Below are positions 27,441 through 36,518 of a DNA stretch of 64,000 bases, one piece after another. The position numbers were made by a program, and so were the translations under genes. How positions within the stretch are numbered: the stretch's first letter is position 1; every line of letters begins with the position of its first letter. The stretch lies in NCBI RefSeq assembly GCF_014932895.1, contig NZ_JACYOF010000009.1:1-64000 (forward strand), read 5' to 3'. Under the pieces are notes generated by a model. It made no database searches. It was not told the origin of the DNA and saw nothing but the letters and a program-made list of their open reading frames with translations. Source of the stretch: Bacillus thuringiensis (GTDB lineage: Bacteria > Bacillota > Bacilli > Bacillales > Bacillaceae_G).

Positions 27441-27917
27441 CTTTTTCACTTCCTACTTGCAAATTCGACATTATATGACAAAATAATATAAAATATACCA
27501 ATTTTGGTTGTGAAGAATCAAAATTTGTGAAATATGTCTCTTTAAGAGAAATAGGCAAAAATGAGATATACTTCAATCTCCTATATATCAATGAGTTTCA
27601 GGATTTATATGTTTTTTATGAACATCAAACAGTTATAAATTTTGCACTTATGATAATAGGCATATTAAAAAGAAAAATATGAAAGGTTAGGATAATATGT
27701 AAACACTTGAATTAATATCTATTCAAATCTTACCAGTTGCTCCATTTTCGTATTATCAGTTGCAAAAATGAATATGTGCACAAATATTAAAATCCTATTA
27801 CCTTGTGATGAAGTAAGTAATACTTGGAAAACCCTGATTTTATCACTTGTTTTAAGTATTGCAATTTTTCAAGCGCAGATAAAAATTTATTAAATTTACA
27901 TAAGGGGTCAAATGTAT

Positions 27918-29603
27918 ATGAGAAATGTTCTACAATTGTTTAAAGATGCATTATCAATCTCTGAATTACTCTACAAACAAAACGAGCAATTGTGGCAAAA
28001 ATGGAATTCCTATCATGTCGATGTTAAAACAGATACAGATAGGATAGTAACTTCAGAATACTTTTCTCCATCATTCTCGATGCTTGTGCAGTGGTTAGAA
28101 CAGCAACAAAAAAAAGATGTATCAGCTCTAGATATATTTAAAAATATAGACATTTATAAAATTAAAATTCATGAGACAATTGGTCCCTTTATTGCACAAG
28201 AATTTTGTCAAGAAGGATCAGTTGTTACCATATTACATATGCTAAAAGATGAACATGATACTGATACAAGGGTAACTCATAAAAACTATTTAGAAGTAAA
28301 TAAATCTGCTGTTTATTATAAGCTAAGAGATGGGATAGCAAAGAACCAATTCGAGGAAGAAGCAAATACAAACTTAAAAACAAATCCCATTGAGACGAAA
28401 GATAGCAATGGGATAGCACAACTTTCACCCCATAAAGATGAAGACCTAAGAATATCAAATATCGATGAAGCTGCAAGATGGAGTACTTTAGTAGACAGTG
28501 TAATGAGTCATATGGATGATTTAACTGCGGATTGTTTAGACACTATCATAATTCAATGGTTAAATGAAGCCAAATCGCCAAATGATTTCATTGATTTTTC
28601 ATATGAACAAGTTCTAGAAATGTGTGGTATTTCAAAAGCTAATGCTAATGGTATTGCATACTATAGAGTAGAAGATAAAATTAAAGTAGCGAAACGAATC
28701 GCGGCTTTAGCAAGTATTTTTATATATTTAAATGCTGAGAATGAAATAGTTGTAATAAATGATTGTGCTGAAACAGGTAATCATTACGACGTAAAGCGTG
28801 AAGTGTTCGAAAGGTTATTTGTTCTAGATTCTGTTGTTTTATGGAGGGATAAAAATACTAACGAATACATGGGGATAGAATCATGCCGTATTAAACCAGG
28901 GAGTTTATTATCTAATTGTCTATTTGGATCAAATAGCTCTACTACACTATTATCAAATAAAGCACTTGAATATAATAGCTATAGACACAAATACCATAAA
29001 AGATTAATACGTTATTTAACATGGCAATGGAGAATACGTCAAAAGTTTTCTAGTTTGCAAAAACCGTTTTCTATAGGTGGAGATAATGGTCTTTTAGCAG
29101 TTATGGGAATAAACCAAGATCAAAAACCAAATCGTATTCGCGAACAATTAGAAATAATTCTTACTGATTTAGAAAAAGAAAAAATCATTTCTCATTGGGA
29201 ATATCATAACGGTTTAGAAGAGGAAAAATTGAAAAAGAAGAATTGGTTTAAAAATTACTATTCGCAATTAGGATTAATAATTATACCAGTAAAAGAATTA
29301 GTTCTTACTTTAGAAAACTTTACGGAAAAGAAAACAATAAATACCGTACATGAAGCGAGTCTGCAAATAAAAACTAAAGAAAAATTATTGGTTACGAATG
29401 AAAGCGAAGAGCTAATTCGAGCGAAAATAGAGTTTATCCATAGGAATAAAAATATAACTATGCGAGAACTCTCAGCAGAGATTGGTATATCCCAACCTAC
29501 ACTTTTTAGGTTTTTTAACAAAAAAACAAAACGTCTCTCTAGAACTGCAAGAGAGAAACTAAACCAATGGTATAAAAGAAAATTGATTACGGATCGGATG
29601 TAA
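27918..29603 (+). CDS. Plasmid replication-associated HTH protein, copy 1
   Basis: About 561 residues. The likely start is ATG 27918, aligning with the paralogue at 57006; ATG 27912 is also possible. It is strikingly similar to that paralogue throughout. Visible parts are an N-terminal helical region, a central conserved segment (DDLTADCLDTI.IQWLNEAKSP, FSYEQVLEMC.ISKA), a winged-helix-like part near YRHKYHKRLIRYLTWQW, and a C-terminal helix-turn-helix reading NITMRELSAEIGISQPTLFR. I do not know its named family. Being beside a rep remnant here, and divergent from the intact rep with iterons between them at copy 2, it is probably a replication initiator or copy-control regulator. Confidence 0.65.
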   Translation: MRNVLQLFKDALSISELLYKQNEQLWQKWNSYHVDVKTDTDRIVTSEYFSPSFSMLVQWLEQQQKKDVSALDIFKNIDIYKIKIHETIGPFIAQEFCQEGSVVTILHMLKDEHDTDTRVTHKNYLEVNKSAVYYKLRDGIAKNQFEEEANTNLKTNPIETKDSNGIAQLSPHKDEDLRISNIDEAARWSTLVDSVMSHMDDLTADCLDTIIIQWLNEAKSPNDFIDFSYEQVLEMCGISKANANGIAYYRVEDKIKVAKRIAALASIFIYLNAENEIVVINDCAETGNHYDVKREVFERLFVLDSVVLWRDKNTNEYMGIESCRIKPGSLLSNCLFGSNSSTTLLSNKALEYNSYRHKYHKRLIRYLTWQWRIRQKFSSLQKPFSIGGDNGLLAVMGINQDQKPNRIREQLEIILTDLEKEKIISHWEYHNGLEEEKLKKKNWFKNYYSQLGLIIIPVKELVLTLENFTEKKTINTVHEASLQIKTKEKLLVTNESEELIRAKIEFIHRNKNITMRELSAEIGISQPTLFRFFNKKTKRLSRTAREKLNQWYKRKLITDRM

Positions 29604-29615
29604 ATATATATAATT

Positions 29616-29647
29616 AAAGAGAGTTCCAGAAATAGGGCTCTCTTTTT
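29616..29647 (+). terminator. Rho-independent terminator of HTH gene copy 1
   Basis: AAAGAGAGTTCC and GGGCTCTCTTTTT form a hairpin with a T-run 13 bp after the stop. The same position in copy 2 has a similar one (58704-58736). Confidence 0.75.
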
Positions 29648-30123
29648 AGATTTTATTATTATACTAATAAATCATTAATTAAAAAATTAGAAAAGCTGCT
29701 CCAAAGAAGAATCTGAAGTAATTTTTCATGCATATACGTTTCATCCCATTGTATATTCTTCTAAACTCCCCTCCACTTAACGGTCTTGCGGTTTCTTTGA
29801 AGTGGGATTATTTTCTCTCTAAAATAAGTTCAACCTCATCCAGTTTCAATAGAAACCCCAAGTTCATGCATATTGTGAATCATTTGAAGTTTCCCCCCTA
29901 AATATCTTTTCCAATGCTTTTTTCATCCTCACGAATCTCTTAGTCCCATCGATTAAAATCCTTTCTATCGCTTTATATGTTTGGCGGAAAGAAATATCAT
30001 AACCCATGCGTTCCCATTTATTGATAGTCTTTGGTAAAAATTCTTAATACCAATATGGTACGTGAAATTATTTATATTTCTTCAAAGTCCGATTACTAAG
30101 CCATTTATTATCTCTTAATTTAT
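29648..30123. other. Intergenic region with an IS605-type right-end scrap and an unassigned decayed reading frame
   Basis: At about 29768-29806, CCACTTAACGGTCTTGCGG...GAAGTGGGA is an IS605-type end hairpin on the minus strand. At about 29880-30060 the minus strand reads INKWERMGYDISFRQTYKAI and GTKRFVRMKKALEKIF, a protein-like stretch I cannot name, with stops on both sides. Confidence 0.4.
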
Positions 30124-30508
30124 CGTTTTCCGACAGAAGACTCCTTCCTCAAAAATGTGAAGGTGTGAAGCACCAATTTTAGGTGAGAGATGAATGTCGG
30201 TTTGCATAAGCCAACATGTTTGCTATCATTTACTTGTACAGATTGCCCCTCGAAACTGAAGATATGAGGTTGGTTGCAGAAAAACGTTGCAACCGTAAAA
30301 TCTTCAACGTTCTATCGCTCCACGCTTGCCGAAGTTGCGAAAATCAAGCTAAAGTAGGTAGTATGGTGAGTCAACGTACAAGATACTTATGTTTTCACCG
30401 TAGGGACTACGGGTAGAGCCTGCTAAGATAACCGGTGGATACATCGGTGTTCGCAGGAATCTCCCACTTCAAATAGTCCGCAAGGACGTTAAGTGGTGAG
30501 TAGTTCAA
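30124..30508 (+). mobile_element. TnpB-less IS200/IS605-type element with omega-RNA-like sequence (385 bp)
   Basis: The left end lies after a TTTAT-type target and contains GAAGACTCCTTCCTCA. The right end has the hairpin CCACTTC...AAGTGG followed by GTGAGTAGTTCA. Between them are strong hairpins (e.g. CCGTAGGGACTACGG and CCGGTGGATACATCGG) instead of a transposase gene. This matches a non-autonomous IS605 derivative that keeps the ends and the omega-RNA scaffold. The truncated copies at 4634 and 62944 belong to the same family. Confidence 0.6.
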
Positions 30509-30547
30509 CAAAGGTACATCTATCAAAAAGTATACAATAGAAAATAA

Positions 30548-30575
30548 GAAAACGGTTCTTTAATGAACCGTTTTC
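30548..30575 (-). terminator. Terminator of the yknXYZW operon
   Basis: GAAAACGGTTC and GAACCGTTTTC form a perfect stem with T-run on the minus strand, 14 bp past the yknW-like stop. Confidence 0.85.
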
Positions 30576-30589
30576 TTCATCCTACCTCA

Positions 30590-31288
30590 TTATAACTGTA
30601 TACCTGGTAAAAATTTTGCTATTAATACAATTATTGTAGCGAAGAATACCACTTTAATAATGAATAAAACAATAATCGGAATAGCGGCCTTCACTTTACT
30701 TAATCCAGCTGTAATTTGTAATCCTAACCAAATTAAAACTAAATTCCATACATGGAACACTTCAATCGTATTACCAATTCCGTATGCAATTGAACCTTCA
30801 GTAAATACTGCCCCTAAGCTCGTATATTGAGTTGCCCCGTCTCCTAAAATTAAACTTAAAATAGTGTTAATGAGCTCACCAATGATAAGAACAGTGTTTG
30901 TATATACAATAATAGTCAATAATGTTTTATAAGACGTATCATTTCCCAAAAAAATCATAAACACTTTATAAATAGCTGCTACAAATAACGCGCCAACCAT
31001 TGCTCCAACGAAACTGGATCCAATACCAGAAATAATTTCTAATGTCATTGAACTCTTTTCAGCAAGTTCACCTAATTCTTGCTGCATTTTTATCATTTCA
31101 GGTGAGTAGTTCACAACATATGTTGTGAAACCTCCTACAAGCCCTTGTAACAGTGCCACTAAGAAAAACATACCCCATATTTTCTTACTTGTCTTCATTC
31201 TTTCAAACTGTAATCCAGGAGATGTAATCATTCCAAATAATGATGGTTTTTTCGCATCTACACCTTCTGTGTTAATATTCGCTTCCAT
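30590..31288 (-). CDS. yknW: YIP1-family membrane protein, YknW-like
   Basis: 232 residues, with the Yip1 layout: a short cytoplasmic N-terminus ending 'PSLFGMITSPGLQFERMK', then five membrane segments (about 38-60, 92-112, 125-147, 170-195, 205-230). In B. subtilis YknW supports assembly of the YknXYZ efflux complex, which protects against the SDP killing factor. Here it is the last gene of the operon rather than the first, 119 bp after yknZ. AGGAGG precedes the ATG. Confidence 0.82.
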   Translation of the reverse strand: MEANINTEGVDAKKPSLFGMITSPGLQFERMKTSKKIWGMFFLVALLQGLVGGFTTYVVNYSPEMIKMQQELGELAEKSSMTLEIISGIGSSFVGAMVGALFVAAIYKVFMIFLGNDTSYKTLLTIIVYTNTVLIIGELINTILSLILGDGATQYTSLGAVFTEGSIAYGIGNTIEVFHVWNLVLIWLGLQITAGLSKVKAAIPIIVLFIIKVVFFATIIVLIAKFLPGIQL

Positions 31289-31407
31289 TAAATTGCCTCC
31301 TTCTATTTATGTAACCCGTTCTAACGGGCAGTTCACCTCCCCTTAAAGGAAGCACGAACCATTCGCTAGAACAATATGTATATGTAAATCTCTACTTCAC
31401 TAGTAAA

Positions 31408-32607
31408 CTATTCGTAACGAAGTGCTTCAATTGGATCTAATTTCGCAGCCTTATTCGCTGGAATTAATCCAAAAATAATACCGAGCGTCATAGAGAATAA
31501 TACGCCTCCAACAACAACTTCCCATGAAACGAGCGGTGGCCATTTCGCAAATGTCGAAACGATATATGCTCCGCCATATCCAAGACCGATTCCAATTAAT
31601 CCACCAAGAAGTGTTAACATAACTGCTTCAATTAAAAATTGTAATAAGATTTTTCCGCGCGTTGCACCAAGTGCTTTTCGTATACCAATTTCACGCGTAC
31701 GTTCTGTTACGGATACAAGCATAATATTCATAACACCAATACCACCAACGACTAATGAAATACCAGCAATGCCGCCTATAATCATAGTCATGATATTTGT
31801 CATTTTAGATATACTCTCTTGAACTGCTTTTAAATTCATTACATCATATTTACCTGTAAACTCACTTGGTTTACGACTATTTAATACATCAGCCGCTTTC
31901 TTTCCAGCGTCATCTAAATTATCGATATTTTTCGCTTGGACAGAAATCTCTTGAATTTCATCTGTTCCATACAGCGTCGGCCATAACGTTAGTGGAATTA
32001 GAGCTTCTGAACTTCCCATTCCCATGAATCCGCCCTCGGTTTTATATACACCAATAATTTGCATCGGTTGGCCTTTTATTTCAATAATCTTTCCAACTGG
32101 ATTTTCTTTTTCAAATATCTTTTCTTCTATATCGGAACTAATCATGACAACGTTATTTCCATAATCGATATCTGTATCATTTAAAGAGCGACCTTTTAAC
32201 ACCTTAACTTTATTCGCAGCAAAATATTCACTGTCTAGTCCTTTAATATTCACCATATCTTTTTTATCATTGACCTCAAGTGTTTCCATGCTTGAATTCG
32301 TCTTAATTACGTGTGAAACTTCTGGGAGCTTTTTAATTTCAAAAATATCTTCTTCTGTCAATTTCGGGTTTCCCATGGATTCCATACCAAATGGATCATT
32401 CATGTCAGGACTATACTGAATGGAAATCGCATTATTACCAGAACCAACAAATTGTGATTTTAACGCTGCTTCCCCACCCTGTCCAATCGCAACAACAGTA
32501 ATAATTGAACCTACACCGATAATAATACCGAGCATGGTAAGGGCTGAGCGCAGTTTATGAGATAGAATAGAAGATAGTGCAATTTTTATACTATCTAGTA
32601 AACTCAT
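31408..32607 (-). CDS. yknZ: MacB/FtsX-type ABC permease, YknZ-like
   Basis: 399 residues from ATG 32607, which overlaps the yknY stop in ATGA; an upstream in-frame GTG-side start is less likely. It has one membrane helix (about 20-42), a MacB-type periplasmic-core-like domain (about 45-270), and three C-terminal helices with the conserved 'SVTERTREIGIRKALGATRG' loop. Partner of the YknY ATPase and YknX. Role inferred from B. subtilis: export or exclusion of a peptide toxin such as SDP. Confidence 0.88.
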   Translation of the reverse strand: MSLLDSIKIALSSILSHKLRSALTMLGIIIGVGSIITVVAIGQGGEAALKSQFVGSGNNAISIQYSPDMNDPFGMESMGNPKLTEEDIFEIKKLPEVSHVIKTNSSMETLEVNDKKDMVNIKGLDSEYFAANKVKVLKGRSLNDTDIDYGNNVVMISSDIEEKIFEKENPVGKIIEIKGQPMQIIGVYKTEGGFMGMGSSEALIPLTLWPTLYGTDEIQEISVQAKNIDNLDDAGKKAADVLNSRKPSEFTGKYDVMNLKAVQESISKMTNIMTMIIGGIAGISLVVGGIGVMNIMLVSVTERTREIGIRKALGATRGKILLQFLIEAVMLTLLGGLIGIGLGYGGAYIVSTFAKWPPLVSWEVVVGGVLFSMTLGIIFGLIPANKAAKLDPIEALRYE

Positions 32608-33284
32608 ACCACACACCTTCTATCTTCTGTAATTTTTCCATCTCTTAGCACAATTCGTCGCGAAGAATACGCAGCGACTTCCTCCTCATGTGTAACCATA
32701 ACAATCGTCGTACCCTCTGCATTTAACTTTGTGAAAATATCCATAACCTGCTGTCCAGACTTCGTATCAAGAGCACCTGTCGGCTCATCGGCCATAATGA
32801 ACGTTGGATTATTAGCAATTGATCTTGCAATTGCTACACGCTGCTTCTGTCCGCCTGATAATTCACTAGGTAAGTGGTGAATCCTATCCGATAGTCCCAC
32901 TTTTCCAAGGACTTCAAGTGCTCTTTGACGACGCTCTGCTTTCTTCACACCACTGTAGATAAGCGGAAGTTCTACGTTTTCCACTGCTGAAAGACGCGGC
33001 AGCAAATTAAAATGTTGGAACACAAAGCCGATATATTCATTACGAATTAAAGCAAGCTTTGACTCGTCTGCCGTTAAGATGTTCACGTCATTCAACATAT
33101 ATTCGCCTTCTGTTGGACGATCTAAACAACCGATAATATTCATAAGTGTTGATTTACCAGAACCAGACGGCCCCATAATAGAAACAAACTCACCACTTTG
33201 AATCGTTAAACTAATGCCATGTAAAATCGGCACCGCCAATTTACTTTGATAATACGTTTTAGAAATATTATTTAACGTAATCAT
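32604..33284 (-). CDS. yknY: ABC transporter ATPase, MacB/LolD type, YknY-like
   Basis: 226 residues. Walker A GPSGSGKSTLMN, signature LSGGQKQRVAIARSI, Walker B FIMADEPTGALD, H-loop MVTHE. It starts inside the yknX stop (4-nt ATGA overlap) and overlaps yknZ likewise, so the three are translationally coupled. It powers the YknZ mechanotransmission-type pump. Confidence 0.92.
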   Translation of the reverse strand: MITLNNISKTYYQSKLAVPILHGISLTIQSGEFVSIMGPSGSGKSTLMNIIGCLDRPTEGEYMLNDVNILTADESKLALIRNEYIGFVFQHFNLLPRLSAVENVELPLIYSGVKKAERRQRALEVLGKVGLSDRIHHLPSELSGGQKQRVAIARSIANNPTFIMADEPTGALDTKSGQQVMDIFTKLNAEGTTIVMVTHEEEVAAYSSRRIVLRDGKITEDRRCVV

Positions 33285-34474
33285 TTCTCTTTCACTTCCA
33301 TTCCGTCATACACGTTGTCGGAAGGATTTTTAACCACCTTTTGCCCCACTGTTACGCCTTCGACAACCTCTGTCCAGTCTCCATCAGTAGGACCTTTTTT
33401 CACATTTTGTTTACGAAGTTTTCCTTTGTCTTCAATATAAACAAATGAATCTTCGCCTTTTTCTATAATGCTCTTACTTGGAACAGCGATCATCGTCTTA
33501 TTCTCTAAATTTACTTGTAACGAAACGTGATAACCCGGAGATAAACCTTCTTGACTATCAAGGCTCGCTTTATATGTATATTGAGACATATTTTGAGTCG
33601 CTTCGCCTCCTGCACCGCCAGCTTGAGCCATCTCTGCACTCGTTGGGAACTCACTTACCTCTGTAATCTTCCCTGTCCACTTCTGCTTATTATTTGCTTT
33701 CGCAGTTACAGTAAACGTTTGATCCTTTTGAATTTGCGACTTCTGAAGCTCCGTTAACGTTCCTTGAATTTGGAACGGATCTTTAGAAGCTACTTGTAAA
33801 AACGCTTTCCCTTGACCACCTAACGCTTGTGATGAACTTTGCGCCGCATCTTTATCTAATTTTTGAACAACACCAGCAAAGTTACTATAAATAGTAAGTT
33901 CTTTTTGTTTTCTCTGTAGCTCTTCTTTTTGTAGCTTTCCTTTCTCTTTCTCAAGGTCTGTTGTCTTTTGTGTCATCTCTAACTCACTTACTTGCTCTTC
34001 CATCGGATCTGTTACTTCTTTCCCAGCTCCGCTATCTTTCGCCTTCTTAATTTCTTTCTTCAACGAATCAATCTTCTTTTTCCCTTGATCATAACGCATA
34101 TCAGCCATCTTCTGATCAAGCTCAGCTTGCTTCATTTGAAGGTTAATTTCTTCATTATCATAAGAGAATAATTTCGTTCCCTTCTCTACCTCTTGTCCTT
34201 CTTTCACCTCAATATCTTTCACTTTTCCTTTAGTCGAATCCGCATAGAAACTTTCAATATTCCCAGGCTTCACCTGCCCTGAAATCAATTTTGTATTATT
34301 AAGTTTACGCTCTGTTACTTTCTCAAAACTAACAACATCAGTTTTTACCTCCCCTTTCTTCTTAGCTTGCATCACAAAAATATTGATGGCTGCAATGATA
34401 ACTATTAACGCAATCCCCCCGATGATGATCCATTTCTTTTTCTTGTTTGATGTACGCACTGTATTGGGTAACAT
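33281..34474 (-). CDS. yknX: Membrane fusion (HlyD/MacA-type) protein, YknX-like
   Basis: 397 residues from the ATG at 34474, which has AAGGGAG 8 nt upstream; a 19-residue longer reading lacks a ribosome binding site. Features: an N-terminal membrane helix (about 15-34), a lipoyl-like half motif (GKVKDIEVKEGQEVEKGTKL), a long coiled coil (about 115-195, Lys/Glu-rich), and beta-barrel parts. It bridges the pump to the cell wall side. First gene of the yknXYZW operon. Confidence 0.88.
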   Translation of the reverse strand: MLPNTVRTSNKKKKWIIIGGIALIVIIAAINIFVMQAKKKGEVKTDVVSFEKVTERKLNNTKLISGQVKPGNIESFYADSTKGKVKDIEVKEGQEVEKGTKLFSYDNEEINLQMKQAELDQKMADMRYDQGKKKIDSLKKEIKKAKDSGAGKEVTDPMEEQVSELEMTQKTTDLEKEKGKLQKEELQRKQKELTIYSNFAGVVQKLDKDAAQSSSQALGGQGKAFLQVASKDPFQIQGTLTELQKSQIQKDQTFTVTAKANNKQKWTGKITEVSEFPTSAEMAQAGGAGGEATQNMSQYTYKASLDSQEGLSPGYHVSLQVNLENKTMIAVPSKSIIEKGEDSFVYIEDKGKLRKQNVKKGPTDGDWTEVVEGVTVGQKVVKNPSDNVYDGMEVKEK

Positions 34475-34913
34475 AGAGTATCTCCCTTCATGATGATATA
34501 CTTTTATAATATAAAATATAAATGCTCCCAAAGGTTACAGAAGATTACAAATTAAGTTTTTGGATTTACTTGTAAAAAAACATAATGTTTTAATATTGCT
34601 TTAAGATTCTTACATATTATAATGTTCAAGGCTTTTATAACTTAAGAATTAAATCCGTTATGATGATATCTCTTTATTAAAATCGGAGTGTTTAAAGCTT
34701 CCAGGACCAGTAAAAGACAGACTTGGGAGACAAAGTGCTTTAATTACTATCGCAAACAGAGTAGAGCACTATACTGGTGCATTGGAGGATGCTATTTATG
34801 CTGGTGTATTAGATGTTGTTGGTAATTCGACAGCTGCATGGTGGATTACTAAATCAATTACACTTTTACTTTGACAAATAGATTTTATTGGTTAATCGAG
34901 TAGAAATTTTATC
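34475..34913. other. Intergenic region with a decayed small-protein fragment
   Basis: Apart from the yknX promoter region this holds a 58-codon plus-strand tail at 34687-34875. It reads LPGPVKDRLGRQSALITIAN, then GALEDAIYAGVLDVVG and TAAWWITKSITLLL, with no start codon because a TAA lies upstream in frame. The hydrophobic end resembles small secreted or toxin-like peptides, but I cannot name it. Confidence 0.35.
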
Positions 34914-35000
34914 ATTTTAGCCAAGAAGACTCCTTCCTCAAGGAACGCGAAGTGAGTAGGCGGGAGATGAATTGGCTTCGGACAAGGGATGGCAGGAAGC
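34914..35000 (+). mobile_element. IS605-type left-end fragment
   Basis: GAAGACTCCTTCCTCA and GGGAGATGAAT after TTTATC match the left ends of the elements at 30124 and 56021. The right end is not found nearby, so only a fragment is left, upstream of the nhe operon. Confidence 0.5.
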
Positions 35001-35303
35001 CATCTCAATTGTTCGACATACATAAACTGTTACTTCACTACCCACCGAATACATAAGATAAAATTCTACTATTTACGACAAAACTTTACTATACGCATCG
35101 GAAATTTAGTGTTTTAATGAATAACATAAATGGTATGACCACTAAGAAAGGAAAAGATTACGCTAATATCAATTCCTTTCCGTTGGAAGTAACATTATTT
35201 CAAACGAATTATCTTAATAGTCAGTTATCTTAATAATCAGTTGTTTGAAATCAGGAAACAATCCCTTTTATCTGAAAAACCACAATTAACAGGAGGAATT
35301 ACC

Positions 35304-36473
35304 ATGAAAAAAACGTTAGTCGCAGGGTTATTAGTTACCGCAGTATCTACTAGTTGCTTCGTACCTGTAAATACTTTTGCAGAAAGTAAGACATCTTATT
35401 TGCAACAAACAAGTAGTACAAATCAAGTTGTTCTGAATAGGTTATCAGATTCGATTAAGACATTAGGAACACAGACACCATTAATTCAAGGATATGGGCT
35501 AATCATATTAAAGCAACCAGACCTTAAAGTAAGTGCTATACCTGGAATAACAACTGATCAACAGACTGCAAGAAACAATGTTCAAGACTGGCTGGATAAA
35601 TATAATCCAAAACTAATCGCTGTAAATCAAGACATGCAGAATTTTGGAACAACATTTACAAATTATTATGATATGTTGATTGAACTAGCCGGAAAAGTAA
35701 ATGACGATTCACAAGCAAAAGAAGACTTTGTAAGTATTTTTAATGTACTGCAAGATCAAATGCAAGCAATTCAGTATGATATGAAAGGAGCTTCAGTAGA
35801 CTTAAACAATTATAAAAATGACTTGGTTGAGGATAGTAAGAGCTTTTCTAGTAAAGTTAGCAGAGCGATTGAACTTTATAATAAATCAGGCGGAGACATT
35901 GAAAAATTCAGAACGGAAATTAAACAACTTGATGAAAACATTCAAGATGATTATACAAAACTTCTAGCTCTACCAAAAGATAATGTAAAAGGTTCTATAA
36001 ATATTGGAAAGACGGTTATTGATATTTGGGTAGACGCAGGTAAGGATCATACTTTAGACACGTCTAATTTGGAAGTGATTTATAACCAAGTTGGACAAAT
36101 CCAAAATGACGAAGTAACAAAACTGAATAATGCTGTTCGTCAAAAGCAACAACAAAAAATTCTATTGCTACAACAATTATCGAAAATTGAAGTGCAAGCA
36201 ACTCAAATGACACTTATTGATCTACAGTTAAATAACTTTACAAGAGTAGTTAAAAAGCAAATTGAGAGTTTTGATAAGCTAGTAAGTAGTTGGGACATCT
36301 TTAATGACAAAATGATTCAAATGAAGGGAAGTCTTAGTACTAATGCGAAAATAGATTCTAATGCATTACAAGCACAATTAAAAGAACTCAAAACGTTTAC
36401 GGATGAATTGAATAAACAAACAACGGAATATGAAAATAGTGTTACAAACATAAAAGTAACAGAGGCAAAATAG
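35304..36473 (+). CDS. nheA: NheA-like enterotoxin component
   Basis: 389 residues from ATG 35304, with AGGAGG 8 nt upstream (a longer in-frame reading to 35241 has no such site). The N-terminus MKKTLVAGLLVTAVSTSCF is almost that of chromosomal NheA. Internal signatures are also NheA-like: PLIQGYGLIILKQPD and KGSINIGKTV. It is the component that triggers the pore in the tripartite Nhe toxin. Secreted, mostly helical. It clearly differs from recalled chromosomal NheA along much of its length, so it is a paralogue rather than a recent copy. No exact PlcR box is visible in the 400 bp upstream. Confidence 0.87.
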   Translation: MKKTLVAGLLVTAVSTSCFVPVNTFAESKTSYLQQTSSTNQVVLNRLSDSIKTLGTQTPLIQGYGLIILKQPDLKVSAIPGITTDQQTARNNVQDWLDKYNPKLIAVNQDMQNFGTTFTNYYDMLIELAGKVNDDSQAKEDFVSIFNVLQDQMQAIQYDMKGASVDLNNYKNDLVEDSKSFSSKVSRAIELYNKSGGDIEKFRTEIKQLDENIQDDYTKLLALPKDNVKGSINIGKTVIDIWVDAGKDHTLDTSNLEVIYNQVGQIQNDEVTKLNNAVRQKQQQKILLLQQLSKIEVQATQMTLIDLQLNNFTRVVKKQIESFDKLVSSWDIFNDKMIQMKGSLSTNAKIDSNALQAQLKELKTFTDELNKQTTEYENSVTNIKVTEAK

Positions 36474-36518
36474 TAAAATGAAGAAAAATTCTCAATAATA
36501 TAGGGAGATGGGAATATT

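Noticed and set aside
30216..30416. 65-residue frame inside the 385-bp element
   Set aside because: It lies in hairpin-rich IS605 scaffold sequence and lacks a ribosome binding site and family match. Likewise 56048-56245.
34900..35303. A PlcR box upstream of nheA
   Set aside because: No sequence in this stretch matches TATGNANNNNTNCATA, and the closest TATG sites lack the second half.
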